The notes under the pieces are model-generated. The model was not told the DNA's origin, ran no database searches, and saw nothing but the letters and a program-made list of their open reading frames with translations. A stretch of 64,000 bases of DNA from Murinocardiopsis flavida (GTDB taxonomy: Bacteria > Actinomycetota > Actinomycetes > Streptosporangiales > Streptosporangiaceae): contig NZ_PYGA01000006.1 in NCBI RefSeq assembly GCF_003014485.1, forward strand, positions 124,001-188,000, written 5' to 3'. A program made the position numbers and the translations under genes. Positions 9,498-17,821 of this stretch are shown here, piece by piece. Position 1 is the stretch's first letter. Each line of letters opens with the position of its first letter.

Positions 9498-10817
9498 ATG
9501 CCCCAGCGTGAAGGTGTTCTCCCCGCGGAGTTCTGGTCCCGGCCCGACCTCGCGGCGGCCCTGTCGACCTGCGACATGCCCGCGGTCGTCGCCGCGGTGC
9601 GCGAGGCCCGCGGCTGGTCGCAGGGCGAGCTCGCCCGCACTGTGGGGTACTCCCAGAGCTGGGTGTCGCGGGTGCTCAACGGCCAGCAGTCGCTGACCAT
9701 CGACCAGGTCCGCGAGATCGCCCGGCTGCTGGGCATCCCGGTCCACCTGCTCCGCTTCTCCGGTACGGGCGGGCGCCCCGCGGCCACCGCCGCGCCGTCC
9801 CCCCGTCCGAGCGGGCGCGCCGGCGGCGCCGACCCCGCCCGGCGCCGCGAGAACGCCAAGGCCGCCGCGCCCCCCGTTCCGCTGCCCGGCGCGGCACCCG
9901 CCGGCAACGGCATCGACGAGTCCACCGCGCCGGCGCTGCGCGCCATCACCGGCGGGCAGCGCCGCCTCGACGCGTCCTCCCCCGCCCGCGACCTCGCCGC
10001 CGCCGCGGTCGCGCACCTCGACCTCAGCGGGCGCACCCTCAAGCGCGCGCAGCGCAGCCCCTTCGCCGCCCCCGTCGCCGCGGCGGCGAGCGAGGCCGCG
10101 GGGTTCGCCGCGTGGCTGCACGCCGACATGGGCGACCTCGGGTCCGCGCGCACCTTCTACCGCGCCGCCATCGCCCGCGCCCGCCAGGCGGGCGACGACC
10201 TGCTCGACGTGTACATGCTGGGCAGCCTCGCCGCGTTCGAGATCGACGCCGACGACCCCGCGCTCGGCCTCGGCCTCGCGCAGGAGGCCGGGCACCGGCT
10301 CGGCGAGGGCGCCCACCCCACGGCCCGCGCGTGGCTCTCCTGCGTCCGCGCCATGGCCCACGCCGGCCTGGGCGACGCCGCCGCCGCGCGGCACGCCGTC
10401 GCGGCGGCCGAGGCCGACGTCGCCCGGCCCGACAACGCCGAACCCCCGTGGCCGTGGGTCTTCGCCTTCGACGACGCCAAGGTCGCCGGATACCGCGCAC
10501 TCACATCGGTGAAGCTGCGCGACCCCGGCTCCGCGCACGCCGCGTTCTCCGACGCGCTCGGCACCGCCCGGCCGGGCGGCAAGCACAGTGCGGTGCTGAT
10601 GGTCGAGCTCGCGAGCGCCCGCGCCGACTCCGGCGACATCGACGAGGCGTTCCGGCTGGCGGGCGACGCCCTGCGCACCGGGGCGGCGTTCGGGTCCGAG
10701 CGCATCATCGGCCGGGTGCGCCGGTTCCGGCGCCGCTACGAGGGCCCTTCGGCGCGCTGCGTCAGCCGCTTCGACGACCAGCTCGCCGCCGTACTGACGG
10801 GGTCGACCCCGGCCTGA
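9498..10817 (+). CDS. XRE-family HTH regulator with TPR-like C-terminal domain
   Basis: The 439-residue product has an N-terminal XRE helix-turn-helix (about 30-85, GWSQGELARTVGYSQSWVSR then GIPVHLLRF), a Pro/Ala-rich linker (about 88-140) and an all-alpha C-terminal half with TPR-like pairs (around DLGSARTFYRAAIARARQAG and the DIDEAFRLAGDALRTG segment). This architecture is typical of actinomycete regulators whose TPR domain senses a peptide or partner. A leaderless -10 element precedes it. The next gene starts 26 nt after the stop with its own strong Shine-Dalgarno, so the two form an operon with a SLOG-like partner. The ligand is unknown. Confidence 0.85.
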   Translation: MPQREGVLPAEFWSRPDLAAALSTCDMPAVVAAVREARGWSQGELARTVGYSQSWVSRVLNGQQSLTIDQVREIARLLGIPVHLLRFSGTGGRPAATAAPSPRPSGRAGGADPARRRENAKAAAPPVPLPGAAPAGNGIDESTAPALRAITGGQRRLDASSPARDLAAAAVAHLDLSGRTLKRAQRSPFAAPVAAAASEAAGFAAWLHADMGDLGSARTFYRAAIARARQAGDDLLDVYMLGSLAAFEIDADDPALGLGLAQEAGHRLGEGAHPTARAWLSCVRAMAHAGLGDAAAARHAVAAAEADVARPDNAEPPWPWVFAFDDAKVAGYRALTSVKLRDPGSAHAAFSDALGTARPGGKHSAVLMVELASARADSGDIDEAFRLAGDALRTGAAFGSERIIGRVRRFRRRYEGPSARCVSRFDDQLAAVLTGSTPA

Positions 10818-10843
10818 CCCCGAGGGGGAGACGAGGAGGAGCA

Positions 10844-11314
10844 ATGCGCATCGCCGTCACCGGGCACCGCGGCCTGTCCGCGGAGCTGCAAGACGAGGTC
10901 GCCGCGCGCATCCGCGCGCACATCGGCGGGGCCGGCCCCGGCACCGTGGGGCTGTCCTGCCTCGCCGACGGACCCGATGCGCTGTTCGCGCACGCCGTGC
11001 TCGACAACGGGGGCACGCTCGAAGCGGTGGTCCCCGCCAGCCGGTACCGGGCCGCGCTCCCCCACTGGCACCTCGACGACTACGACGCCCTGCTCGACCG
11101 CGCCGTGCGCGTCCACCGGCTGCCGAACGTCGAGTCGACCTCCGAATCCCACCTCGACGCCGGCCGGCACCTCGTGGAGCACTGCGACGAACTCGTCGCG
11201 GTGTGGGACGGCCACCCGGCACGCGGCCCCGGGGGCACGGCCGACGTCGTCGCGCACGCCCGCGCGCACGACCGGCCGGTCCACGTCATCTGGCCCGAGG
11301 GCGCGCGGCGCTGA
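10844..11314 (+). CDS. SLOG-like Rossmannoid nucleotide-binding protein (predicted)
   Basis: The 156-residue product starts MRIAVTGHRGLS and has the conserved stretches SCLADGPDALFA, PNVESTSESHLDAG and DELVAVWDGHPA...GGTADVVAHAR. The pattern of an N-terminal beta-alpha with GHR, a Gly-Pro motif and a Gly-Gly-Thr before a helix resembles SLOG/LOG-type Rossmann proteins that bind nucleotides or nucleotide-derived signals (family assignment is inference). AGGAGGA at 10834-10840 precedes the ATG. It is the second gene of the XRE-TPR operon, suggesting it makes, degrades or binds the ligand or is the regulated effector. Confidence 0.6.
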   Translation: MRIAVTGHRGLSAELQDEVAARIRAHIGGAGPGTVGLSCLADGPDALFAHAVLDNGGTLEAVVPASRYRAALPHWHLDDYDALLDRAVRVHRLPNVESTSESHLDAGRHLVEHCDELVAVWDGHPARGPGGTADVVAHARAHDRPVHVIWPEGARR

Positions 11315-11335
11315 AGGGGCGCCCGCGCCCGGCGC

Positions 11336-12466
11336 TCAGATCCCGGCGAACGCGGCGTTGACGTCGGCGGTGCGCAGGACCCCGTGGACCGTGCCGTCGG
11401 GCTCGACGACGAGGTACTCGTCGGCGGGGTGCGCGTGCATGGCGTCGAGCAGCTCCTGCCCGCCGAGGTCGGCGCCCAGCAGCGAGCCCGAGCCGATCGC
11501 GCGGGCCGCGCTCGACACCGGCATCCAGGGGCCGCGGTCCTCGGGCACCGCCTCGGCCGCGGGCGCGTGCACGATCGACGTGGGGGTGCCGCCGGAATCG
11601 GTGATGACGACCGCCCCGGCGTCGGCCGCCGCCATGCGCCGCAGGGCCTCGGCGACCGAGGTGTCGGCGGTGACCCTGACGGCGCGCCGGGCGAGGGTCC
11701 TGGCGCGCAGCCGCGGGACGCGCTCGCGGAAGCGGGCCGCGGTGATCGCCGCCCCCGCGCTCATCCACATGAAGGAGCCGATGAGCAGTGCCACCACGAC
11801 GCTGTAGAGGGACACGCCGACACCGGCCGTCCAGGCGAGGAGGAACGGGAGCGCGACGATCGCCACCGCGATGAGCCGCCCGACCCACGCCGCGACCATG
11901 GTGCCCGCGGTGTGCCGGCGGGTCGCGGCCCACACGGCGGCGCGCAGCAGCCGCCCGCCGTCGAGGGGCAGCCCCGGCAGCAGGTTGCAGACGCCGACGA
12001 GCAGGTTCGCGACCCAGAGCTGCCAGGTGAGGACGCCCAGGACGGTGGCGGGGTCGAGGGCGGCGTAGGCGAGGTAGCCGATACCGGCGAGCGCGAGGGA
12101 GAGCAGGGGGCCCGCGACGGCGATCCAGAACTCCCGGCCGGGTGTGCGCGGCTCGCCGATCTCGGTGACCCCGCCGAGCAGGCGCAGGCTGATGCGGTGG
12201 ACCCGCATGCCGTAGGAGCGTGCGACCAGGGCGTGCCCGAGCTCGTGGACCAGCACCGAGGCGTAGAGCAGCACCGCGAACACGAACGCGACCAGGTAGG
12301 ACATCGGGCCGATGCGCAGGGCGCCCTCGACGGTGGGCTGGTAGACCACGGTGATGACGGCGGCGATGATCAGCCAGCTCGGCGCGACGTGGACGGGGAT
12401 GCCGAAGAGGCGCCCGAGGGAGAGTCCGCTCCGGCGCGGGGCCGGCGTTGCGTCGTTGTCGGTCAC
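11336..12466 (-). CDS. Site-2 protease (M50) with CBS domains
   Basis: The 376-residue product is an intramembrane zinc metalloprotease of the Rip3/SpoIVFB-like class. The zinc site VLVHELGHALVA lies in the second hydrophobic segment (about 75), and the second motif NLLPGLPLDGGR (about 150) supplies the third ligand. Several further membrane helices follow, then a cytoplasmic pair of CBS domains (about 240-376), which commonly bind adenine nucleotides. GTG at 12466 gives a start just before the first helix; the upstream open frame is low-complexity. It converges with the SLOG-like gene, 21 bp apart. Substrates of such actinobacterial proteases include anti-sigma factors, but none is encoded nearby. 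Confidence 0.92.
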   Translation of the reverse strand: MTDNDATPAPRRSGLSLGRLFGIPVHVAPSWLIIAAVITVVYQPTVEGALRIGPMSYLVAFVFAVLLYASVLVHELGHALVARSYGMRVHRISLRLLGGVTEIGEPRTPGREFWIAVAGPLLSLALAGIGYLAYAALDPATVLGVLTWQLWVANLLVGVCNLLPGLPLDGGRLLRAAVWAATRRHTAGTMVAAWVGRLIAVAIVALPFLLAWTAGVGVSLYSVVVALLIGSFMWMSAGAAITAARFRERVPRLRARTLARRAVRVTADTSVAEALRRMAAADAGAVVITDSGGTPTSIVHAPAAEAVPEDRGPWMPVSSAARAIGSGSLLGADLGGQELLDAMHAHPADEYLVVEPDGTVHGVLRTADVNAAFAGI

Positions 12467-12595
12467 ACCTGCAAGGCTATGCGCTCCGGCGCCGTCCGGC
12501 GGCTGGGGAGCGCCCCGGCGGCCGGTGCCCGGCGCAGCGGCCGACGCAGCGGACGGGTCCGGGGCGGCGGGGGATGATGGCGGCGCGGCGCGTCC

Positions 12596-12601
12596 TAAGC
12601 T
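12596..12601 (+). promoter_or_regulatory. -10 element of a near-leaderless transcript (RecB-type nuclease)
   Basis: TAAGCT ends 8 nt before the ATG at 12610, so the transcript is predicted to begin at or within a couple of bases of the start codon. No Shine-Dalgarno is present. Confidence 0.55.
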
Positions 12602-12609
12602 TGGCGGGT

Positions 12610-13425
12610 ATGAGCACGCCCCTCCCGACGATCCCCGTCTCGGCGCTGTCGCCGTCGCGCGCCTCGGACTTCTTGCAGTGCCCGCTGCTGTTCCGGTTCC
12701 GGGCGATCGACCGGCTGCCCGAGAAGCCGAGCGCGGCTGCGCTGCGCGGCACACTCGTCCACGCGGTGCTGGAGCGGCTGTTCGAGCTGCCGGCCGAGTC
12801 CCGCACCCCGCGCACGGCGGCCACGCTGCTGGAGCCGCAGTGGGAGCTGCTGCGCGCCGAGCGCCCCGAGTCCATGGAGCTCTTCGCCGACGACGCCGCA
12901 CTGGCGGCGTGGCTTGAAGAGGCGCAGGTCCTGGTGGGGCGCTACTTCGCCATGGAGCGGCCCGAGCTGCTGGAGCCGCGCGACCGCGAACTCCGCCTCG
13001 ACGTCACCATGGAGTCCGGGCTGCGGCTGCGCGGCTACGTCGACCGCCTGGACGTCGCGCCGGGCGGGCAGATCCGGGTCGTCGACTACAAGACCGGGCG
13101 GTCGCCGAGCCGGCGCTTCGAGGACAAGGCGCGCTTCCAGATCTTCTTCTACGCCGTGATGATCTGGCGCGAGTACGGCGAGGTGCCTGCCCGGTTGCAG
13201 CTGATGTACCTGGGCGACGGCGGTGTGCGCTGGTACGAGCCCACAGAGGACGAGCTGCGCGCCGCCGAGGCCGAGATCCTCGGAATCTGGAACGACATCG
13301 CCGCGACCGCCCGCTCCGGCGTGTGGGCGCCGCGGACGTCGAAGCTGTGCGGGTGGTGCGAGCACCAGGCGCTGTGCCCGGAGTTCGGCGGGACCCCGCC
13401 GCCGCTGCCCTCGCCTCTACCGTAG
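12610..13425 (+). CDS. RecB-family PD-(D/E)XK exonuclease with predicted Fe-S cluster
   Basis: The 271-residue product matches the stand-alone RecB/Cas4-like nuclease conserved next to the proteasome locus in actinobacteria (Rv2119-type). The catalytic core shows ALRGTLVHAVLERL (His of motif I), the Asp-x(n)-Glu-x-Lys equivalents in GYVDRLDV and RVVDYKTGR. One N-terminal Cys (SDFLQCPLLF) and three C-terminal Cys in LCGWCEHQALCPEF are spaced like the 4Fe-4S binding Cys of AddB/Cas4. Expression appears leaderless. A role in single-strand end processing is inferred from the family. Confidence 0.9.
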   Translation: MSTPLPTIPVSALSPSRASDFLQCPLLFRFRAIDRLPEKPSAAALRGTLVHAVLERLFELPAESRTPRTAATLLEPQWELLRAERPESMELFADDAALAAWLEEAQVLVGRYFAMERPELLEPRDRELRLDVTMESGLRLRGYVDRLDVAPGGQIRVVDYKTGRSPSRRFEDKARFQIFFYAVMIWREYGEVPARLQLMYLGDGGVRWYEPTEDELRAAEAEILGIWNDIAATARSGVWAPRTSKLCGWCEHQALCPEFGGTPPPLPSPLP

Positions 13426-13498
13426 GGCGCCCGCCGTCATCCCTGCGCAGGAGGACGGTTCAGCCCTGGGAAGGGCTGCGCGGGGCGGGCGGCGGCTC

Positions 13499-13504
13499 TA
13501 GCGT
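13499..13504 (+). promoter_or_regulatory. -10 element of a leaderless transcript (histidine kinase)
   Basis: TAGCGT ends 6 nt before the GTG at 13511, so the message is predicted to start at the initiation codon. Confidence 0.55.
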
Positions 13505-13510
13505 GGAGGG

Positions 13511-14770
13511 GTGAGCGACACCGCGACCGAACAGCCCGCCGCGAATGCGCCCGTCCGGTTCCCCTCCGTGCTGTCGGGCCTGCGCACCCGTACGGTGCTG
13601 ACCGACCTGCTGGTCGTGGCGGTCCTCGCCATCGGCAACACGGCCGTGGTCGCGGCTGTGGGCGCGGCGCCGTCGCCGCCGGGGGCGGAGATCCCGTTCA
13701 CCGACCCCGTCGTCGGCTACACCGCGGGGGTCGCCGTCGCGCTGCTGACTCTCGGGCGGCGGATGGCACCGCTGTCGGTGTTCGTCGCCGTGACGGCGGT
13801 GGCGGTGGGGGCGCAGGCAGCCGACGGGTTCGCGTGGGCCGCTGCGGGGCCCGGCATGGGCATCGCCGCCTACGCCATCGGCCGCCACCACCGGCTGCGC
13901 CGCGCCAGGGTGGCCTTGGCCTGCGCGGCGGCGCTGACCATCATGTCGTCCCTCATGGACGCGCAGCCGCAGGAGGCGGTCACCTGGTTCTTCACCGCCT
14001 ATTCGCTGGCGATGGTGGCCGGGGCGTGGTGGGCGGGGCGGCTGGTCCGGCTGCGGGCCGCCCACGTCGCCGAACTCCAGGCGCGCGCCGAGCGGCTGGA
14101 GCGGGCGCGCGACGCGCACGGTCGGGCGGTGCTCGCCGAGGAGCGCTCCCGCATCGCGCGCGAGCTGCACGATGTGGTGGCGCACCACGTCAGTGTCATG
14201 ACGGTGCAGGCGACCGCGGGCCGCCGGGTCATGGAGCGCGACCCCGACCGCGCGCGCCAGACCCTCACCGACATCGAGGAGACCGGGCGGCAGGCGCTGG
14301 CGGAGATGCGCAGGATCGTCGGGGTGCTGCGCACCGGGGCCGCCGAGGCCGCCGCCCGCGCCCCGCAGCCGGGCCTGGCCGGCCTGGACGAGCTCGTCGA
14401 CCAGGTGCGCGAGGCGGGGATGACCGTGGTGCTGCGCCTGGAGGGGCGCTCCTACCCGCTGCCGTCGGGCTTGGACCTCACCCTGTACCGGGTGGTGCAG
14501 GAGTCGCTGACGAACGTGTTCAAGCACGCCGGGGAGGGCGCCGGGGCGACGGTCTCGGTCCGGTACGAGCCGCGCCTGGTCCAGGTGCTGGTCGAGGACG
14601 ACGGTGCAGGACCGGGCGCGCGCGGCGGCGGCGACGAACCGGGGCACGGGCTGCTGGGCATGCGCGAGCGTGTCGGGCTGTACGGCGGCGAGCTGGCCGC
14701 CGGGCCGGGGGCCGCGGGCGGGTTCGCGGTGTCGGCGCGGGTCCCGGTGGAGCAGGGCGGCTGCACGTGA
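13511..14770 (+). CDS. Two-component sensor histidine kinase (NarL/DesK class)
   Basis: The 419-residue product has an N-terminal membrane domain of about five helices (20-170), a coiled segment, a HisKA_3 dimerisation region with the phospho-acceptor His in RIARELHDVVAHHVSV (about 220), and an HATPase_c domain with the N-box region VVQESLTNVFKHA and G-box GHGLLGMRERVG. No periplasmic sensor domain is seen, so the membrane helices themselves probably sense the signal. It begins with GTG. The response regulator starts 47 nt after its stop. Confidence 0.93.
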   Translation: MSDTATEQPAANAPVRFPSVLSGLRTRTVLTDLLVVAVLAIGNTAVVAAVGAAPSPPGAEIPFTDPVVGYTAGVAVALLTLGRRMAPLSVFVAVTAVAVGAQAADGFAWAAAGPGMGIAAYAIGRHHRLRRARVALACAAALTIMSSLMDAQPQEAVTWFFTAYSLAMVAGAWWAGRLVRLRAAHVAELQARAERLERARDAHGRAVLAEERSRIARELHDVVAHHVSVMTVQATAGRRVMERDPDRARQTLTDIEETGRQALAEMRRIVGVLRTGAAEAAARAPQPGLAGLDELVDQVREAGMTVVLRLEGRSYPLPSGLDLTLYRVVQESLTNVFKHAGEGAGATVSVRYEPRLVQVLVEDDGAGPGARGGGDEPGHGLLGMRERVGLYGGELAAGPGAAGGFAVSARVPVEQGGCT

Positions 14771-14817
14771 GCGGCGCGGATTTCCGGTCGGCGGCCCCTT
14801 TCGGCGACAATCACCCC

Positions 14818-15516
14818 ATGGCAATCCGCGTCCTGCTCGTCGACGACCAACCGCTGCTGCGCACCGGTTTCCGGCTCATCCTCGAATCCGAACCGGAGAT
14901 CTCGGTGGTGGGCGAGGCCGCCGATGGGAACGACGCCCTGTCCGCCACCCGCCGGCTGCTGCCCGATGTCGTGCTGATGGACATCCGCATGCCGGGCCGC
15001 GACGGCATCGACGCCACCCGCGACATCCTGTCCTGGGCCGGCGGCGCCGGGCAGCAGGTGCGCGTGCTGGTCCTGACGACGTTCGACCTGGACGAGTACG
15101 TGGTGGAGGCGCTGCGGGCCGGCGCCAGCGGCTTCCTGCTCAAGGACGTCCCGCCCGACGAACTGGTGGCGGCGATCCGGGTGGTCGCCGACGGCGCCGC
15201 GATCGTCGCGCCGACCATCACCCGGCGGCTGCTCGACCGCTACGCCGCGAAGCTCCCGTCGGCGCGGGTGCGCGAGGCCCCCAGACTGGACCACCTGACC
15301 GACCGCGAGCGCGAGGTGCTGCGGCTGCTCGCCCGGGGCATGTCCAACGCGGAGATCTCGCGGCACCTGGTGGTCAGCGAGACCACGGTGAAGACCCACG
15401 TCGGCAACGTACTGACCAAGCTGGGGCTGCGCGACCGGGTGCAGGCGGTGGTGTACGCCTACGAGACCGGCGTGATCCAGCCCGGCGAGGGCGACCCCGA
15501 GGGGCCGCGGCGCTGA
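14818..15516 (+). CDS. NarL/LuxR-family response regulator
   Basis: The 232-residue product pairs with the upstream kinase. The receiver domain (1-125) has the acidic pair in LLVDDQPLL, the phospho-acceptor Asp in DVVLMDIRMPG, the conserved Thr in VLTTFDLDE and Lys in GFLLKDVPPDEL. The C-terminal LuxR-type HTH (about 155-220) contains LTDREREVLRLLARGMSNAE and VKTHVGNVLTKLGLRDR. Targets are unknown; the adjacent exporter gene is one candidate by proximity. Confidence 0.95.
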   Translation: MAIRVLLVDDQPLLRTGFRLILESEPEISVVGEAADGNDALSATRRLLPDVVLMDIRMPGRDGIDATRDILSWAGGAGQQVRVLVLTTFDLDEYVVEALRAGASGFLLKDVPPDELVAAIRVVADGAAIVAPTITRRLLDRYAAKLPSARVREAPRLDHLTDREREVLRLLARGMSNAEISRHLVVSETTVKTHVGNVLTKLGLRDRVQAVVYAYETGVIQPGEGDPEGPRR

Positions 15517-15730
15517 TCGGTGCCGCGCACCCGGCAGCGCGTCGGGTCCCGTTCCCGTCGAGACCTGCGACTATGGGGGCTGTGAGCCGATTCACCCGGT
15601 GCTGCGCCGCAGCCGGGGCAAACCCCGGGCCGGTCGGCGGCGTCCCACCGGGGGCACGGGGTTCCCGCCCGGGCACCGGAATGTGAACGACCCGCGCGGT
15701 CCCCGCGCGAGGAGGTATCGAGAGCCACCG

Positions 15731-17188
15731 ATGGCGCAGCGACCGCAGCGGCCTTCCCCGCTCACCGACAACACCCTGCTCAGCAGGCTGCGCGACTGGC
15801 GTGCGGCCCGGGAGTCCGAGATGACGGGCGATGGGCTCGACGACGACGTTGTCGAGATGCCCGATCCGCGCGCCATCGACCTCGTCCTGCGGGCGGGCGA
15901 ACTGCTGCTCGCCAGTGGCGAGGGCACCGAGGCCGTCACCGAGGCGATGCTCAGCCTCACCGTCGCCTTCGAGCTGCCCCGCAGCGAGGTGTCGGTGACC
16001 TTCACCGCCATCACGCTGTCCTGCCACGCGGGCCCCGAGAACATGCCCATCACCGGCGAGCGGGTGGTGCGCCGCCGCACACTCGACTACTTCCGGGTGC
16101 ACGAGCTGCACTCCCTGGTCCAGGAGGCGGCGCTCGGCCAGGTGGAGCTGGAGGAGGCCATCGCGCGGCTGCGCGCCATCAAGGCCGCGCGGTCGCCGTA
16201 CCCCAACTGGGCGCTGGTCACCGGGTTCGGGCTGATCGCGTTCAGCGCGTCGCTGATGGTCGGCGGGCAGCTCTTCGTCGCGGCGGCGGCGTTCGTCGCG
16301 ACGGTGCTCGGCGACCGCGTGTCGGCCGCGGTCGCCAAGCGGGGGGTCGCGGAGTTCTACCAGATGGCGGCGGCCACCATGCTGGCGTCCAGCATCGGGG
16401 TGGCGCTGCTGTGGGCGAGCAGCGCGCTCGACCTGGGGTTGAACGCCGGGGCGGTCATCACCGGCAACATCATGGCGCTGCTCCCGGGCCGCCCGCTGGT
16501 GTCGAGCCTCCAGGACGGCATCAGCGGCGCCTACGTGTCCTCCGCTGCGCGGCTGCTGGAGGTCTTCTTCACCCTGGGCGCGATCATCTCGGGTGTCGGC
16601 GCGGTCGCCTACACGGCGGTGCGGCTCGGCGTCGACATGGACCTCGACAACCTGCCCACGGCGGGCACCTCGATGCACCCGGTGGTCCTCATCGGGGCGG
16701 CGGGGATCGCCATGGCGTTCGCGGTGTCGTTGACCGTCCCGGTGCGGATGCTGCCCGCGGTGGGCCTCATGGGGCTCACCATCTGGCTGGTGTACGCCCT
16801 GGTGCGGTCGGTGCCCGTGGGCGGCCTGGCGGACCAGGCGGCCGACCACGTGCCGCCGGTGATCGGGACGGCGGCCGGCGCGGTGGTGATCGGCGTCATC
16901 GGGCACTGGCTGGCGCGGCGCACCCAGCGGCCCGTGCTGCCCTACATCATTCCGGCGATCGCCCCGCTGCTGCCGGGCAGCATCCTGTACCGGGGCCTGC
17001 TCCAGATCAGCCTCGGCGACCCGGTCGCGGGGCTGCTCAGCCTGTCGGAGGCGGTCGCCGTGGGGCTCGCCCTGGGTGCGGGCGCGAACCTGGGCGGCGA
17101 ACTGGTGCGCGCGTTCCAGCGCGGCGGGCTGGCGGGATCGGGGCGGCGGCACCGCCCGGCGGCGGCCCGGACCCGCGGCGGGTACTAG
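15731..17188 (+). CDS. ThrE-type threonine/serine exporter family membrane protein
   Basis: The 485-residue product combines the N-terminal DUF1212 and C-terminal DUF3815 regions of the ThrE family, which in Corynebacterium exports L-threonine and L-serine. An N-terminal cytoplasmic domain of about 165 residues (with FTAITLSC and EAIARLRAIK) precedes about ten hydrophobic helices; the ITGNIMALLPGRPLVSSLQD and PLLPGSILYRGLL segments are characteristic. The ATG at 15731 has AGGAGG 15 nt upstream, which is long; a GTG about 16 codons upstream is an alternative start. The substrate is inferred from the family only. Confidence 0.88.
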   Translation: MAQRPQRPSPLTDNTLLSRLRDWRAARESEMTGDGLDDDVVEMPDPRAIDLVLRAGELLLASGEGTEAVTEAMLSLTVAFELPRSEVSVTFTAITLSCHAGPENMPITGERVVRRRTLDYFRVHELHSLVQEAALGQVELEEAIARLRAIKAARSPYPNWALVTGFGLIAFSASLMVGGQLFVAAAAFVATVLGDRVSAAVAKRGVAEFYQMAAATMLASSIGVALLWASSALDLGLNAGAVITGNIMALLPGRPLVSSLQDGISGAYVSSAARLLEVFFTLGAIISGVGAVAYTAVRLGVDMDLDNLPTAGTSMHPVVLIGAAGIAMAFAVSLTVPVRMLPAVGLMGLTIWLVYALVRSVPVGGLADQAADHVPPVIGTAAGAVVIGVIGHWLARRTQRPVLPYIIPAIAPLLPGSILYRGLLQISLGDPVAGLLSLSEAVAVGLALGAGANLGGELVRAFQRGGLAGSGRRHRPAAARTRGGY

Positions 17189-17230
17189 GCACGTACCCGT
17201 CGAACCGGGCGGCGGGCGCCGGGCGGCGAC

Positions 17231-17725
17231 TCAGCCGATTCCGCGCTTGCGCAGGAGTTCCTCGATGTCGCCGAAGTCGTCGTCGGCCGCAGCGGGCTGC
17301 TGCGCCTTGCGCTGCTTCGCGGGTTCGGGCGCGCCCAGCTGCGGGGCCGCCGGCGCGCCCGCTGCGGCGCCGGGCCCCGTGTCGGCGGCCGCGGCCTTCC
17401 GGCCGCGGGAGACGCCGATGCCGCGGGTCTTCATGACGCCCGAGGCGACCCAGAGGACGACGGCGAGCCCGGCGATCGCGACGCCCGCCCACACGATCGG
17501 GTTGAACACGAGTCCGGCGAAGAACCCGACCATGTCGGAGATCAGCCGCCACAGGATGGTCATGAGGCCCATGAGCCCGGCCGCCAGCGGCAGCAGCGAC
17601 CACGCGACTCCGCGCAGGCCCGCTGCCGCGCCCTTGCGGCGCCAGATGATCCAGGAGATCAGCAGGCCCGCGACGGTCAGGGTCGCGCCGAGCATCGAAC
17701 CTTGGATTGGCAGGTCTGGTGGCAT
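17231..17725 (-). CDS. Conserved actinobacterial membrane protein with acidic C-terminal motif
   Basis: The 164-residue product has three hydrophobic segments (about 10-30, 42-62 and 70-95), an Ala/Pro-rich cytoplasmic linker, and a short C-terminal motif DDDFGDIEELLRKRGIG. I recognise no enzymatic domain. The separate conserved-looking tail suggests a docking peptide for a partner. It is the last gene downstream of the oligopeptide transporter genes on the same strand, 96 bp after the ATPase gene, and converges with the exporter gene. Confidence 0.7.
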   Translation of the reverse strand: MPPDLPIQGSMLGATLTVAGLLISWIIWRRKGAAAGLRGVAWSLLPLAAGLMGLMTILWRLISDMVGFFAGLVFNPIVWAGVAIAGLAVVLWVASGVMKTRGIGVSRGRKAAAADTGPGAAAGAPAAPQLGAPEPAKQRKAQQPAAADDDFGDIEELLRKRGIG

Positions 17726-17821
17726 GGGCCCAGTCTGACACTTCGCGGGGCACATGCACATCGGGTGCTTCCCTTAGGGAGCGCGTTCGCCGAGCGCGGA
17801 ACGGCCGTGCGAGGACCGCGG

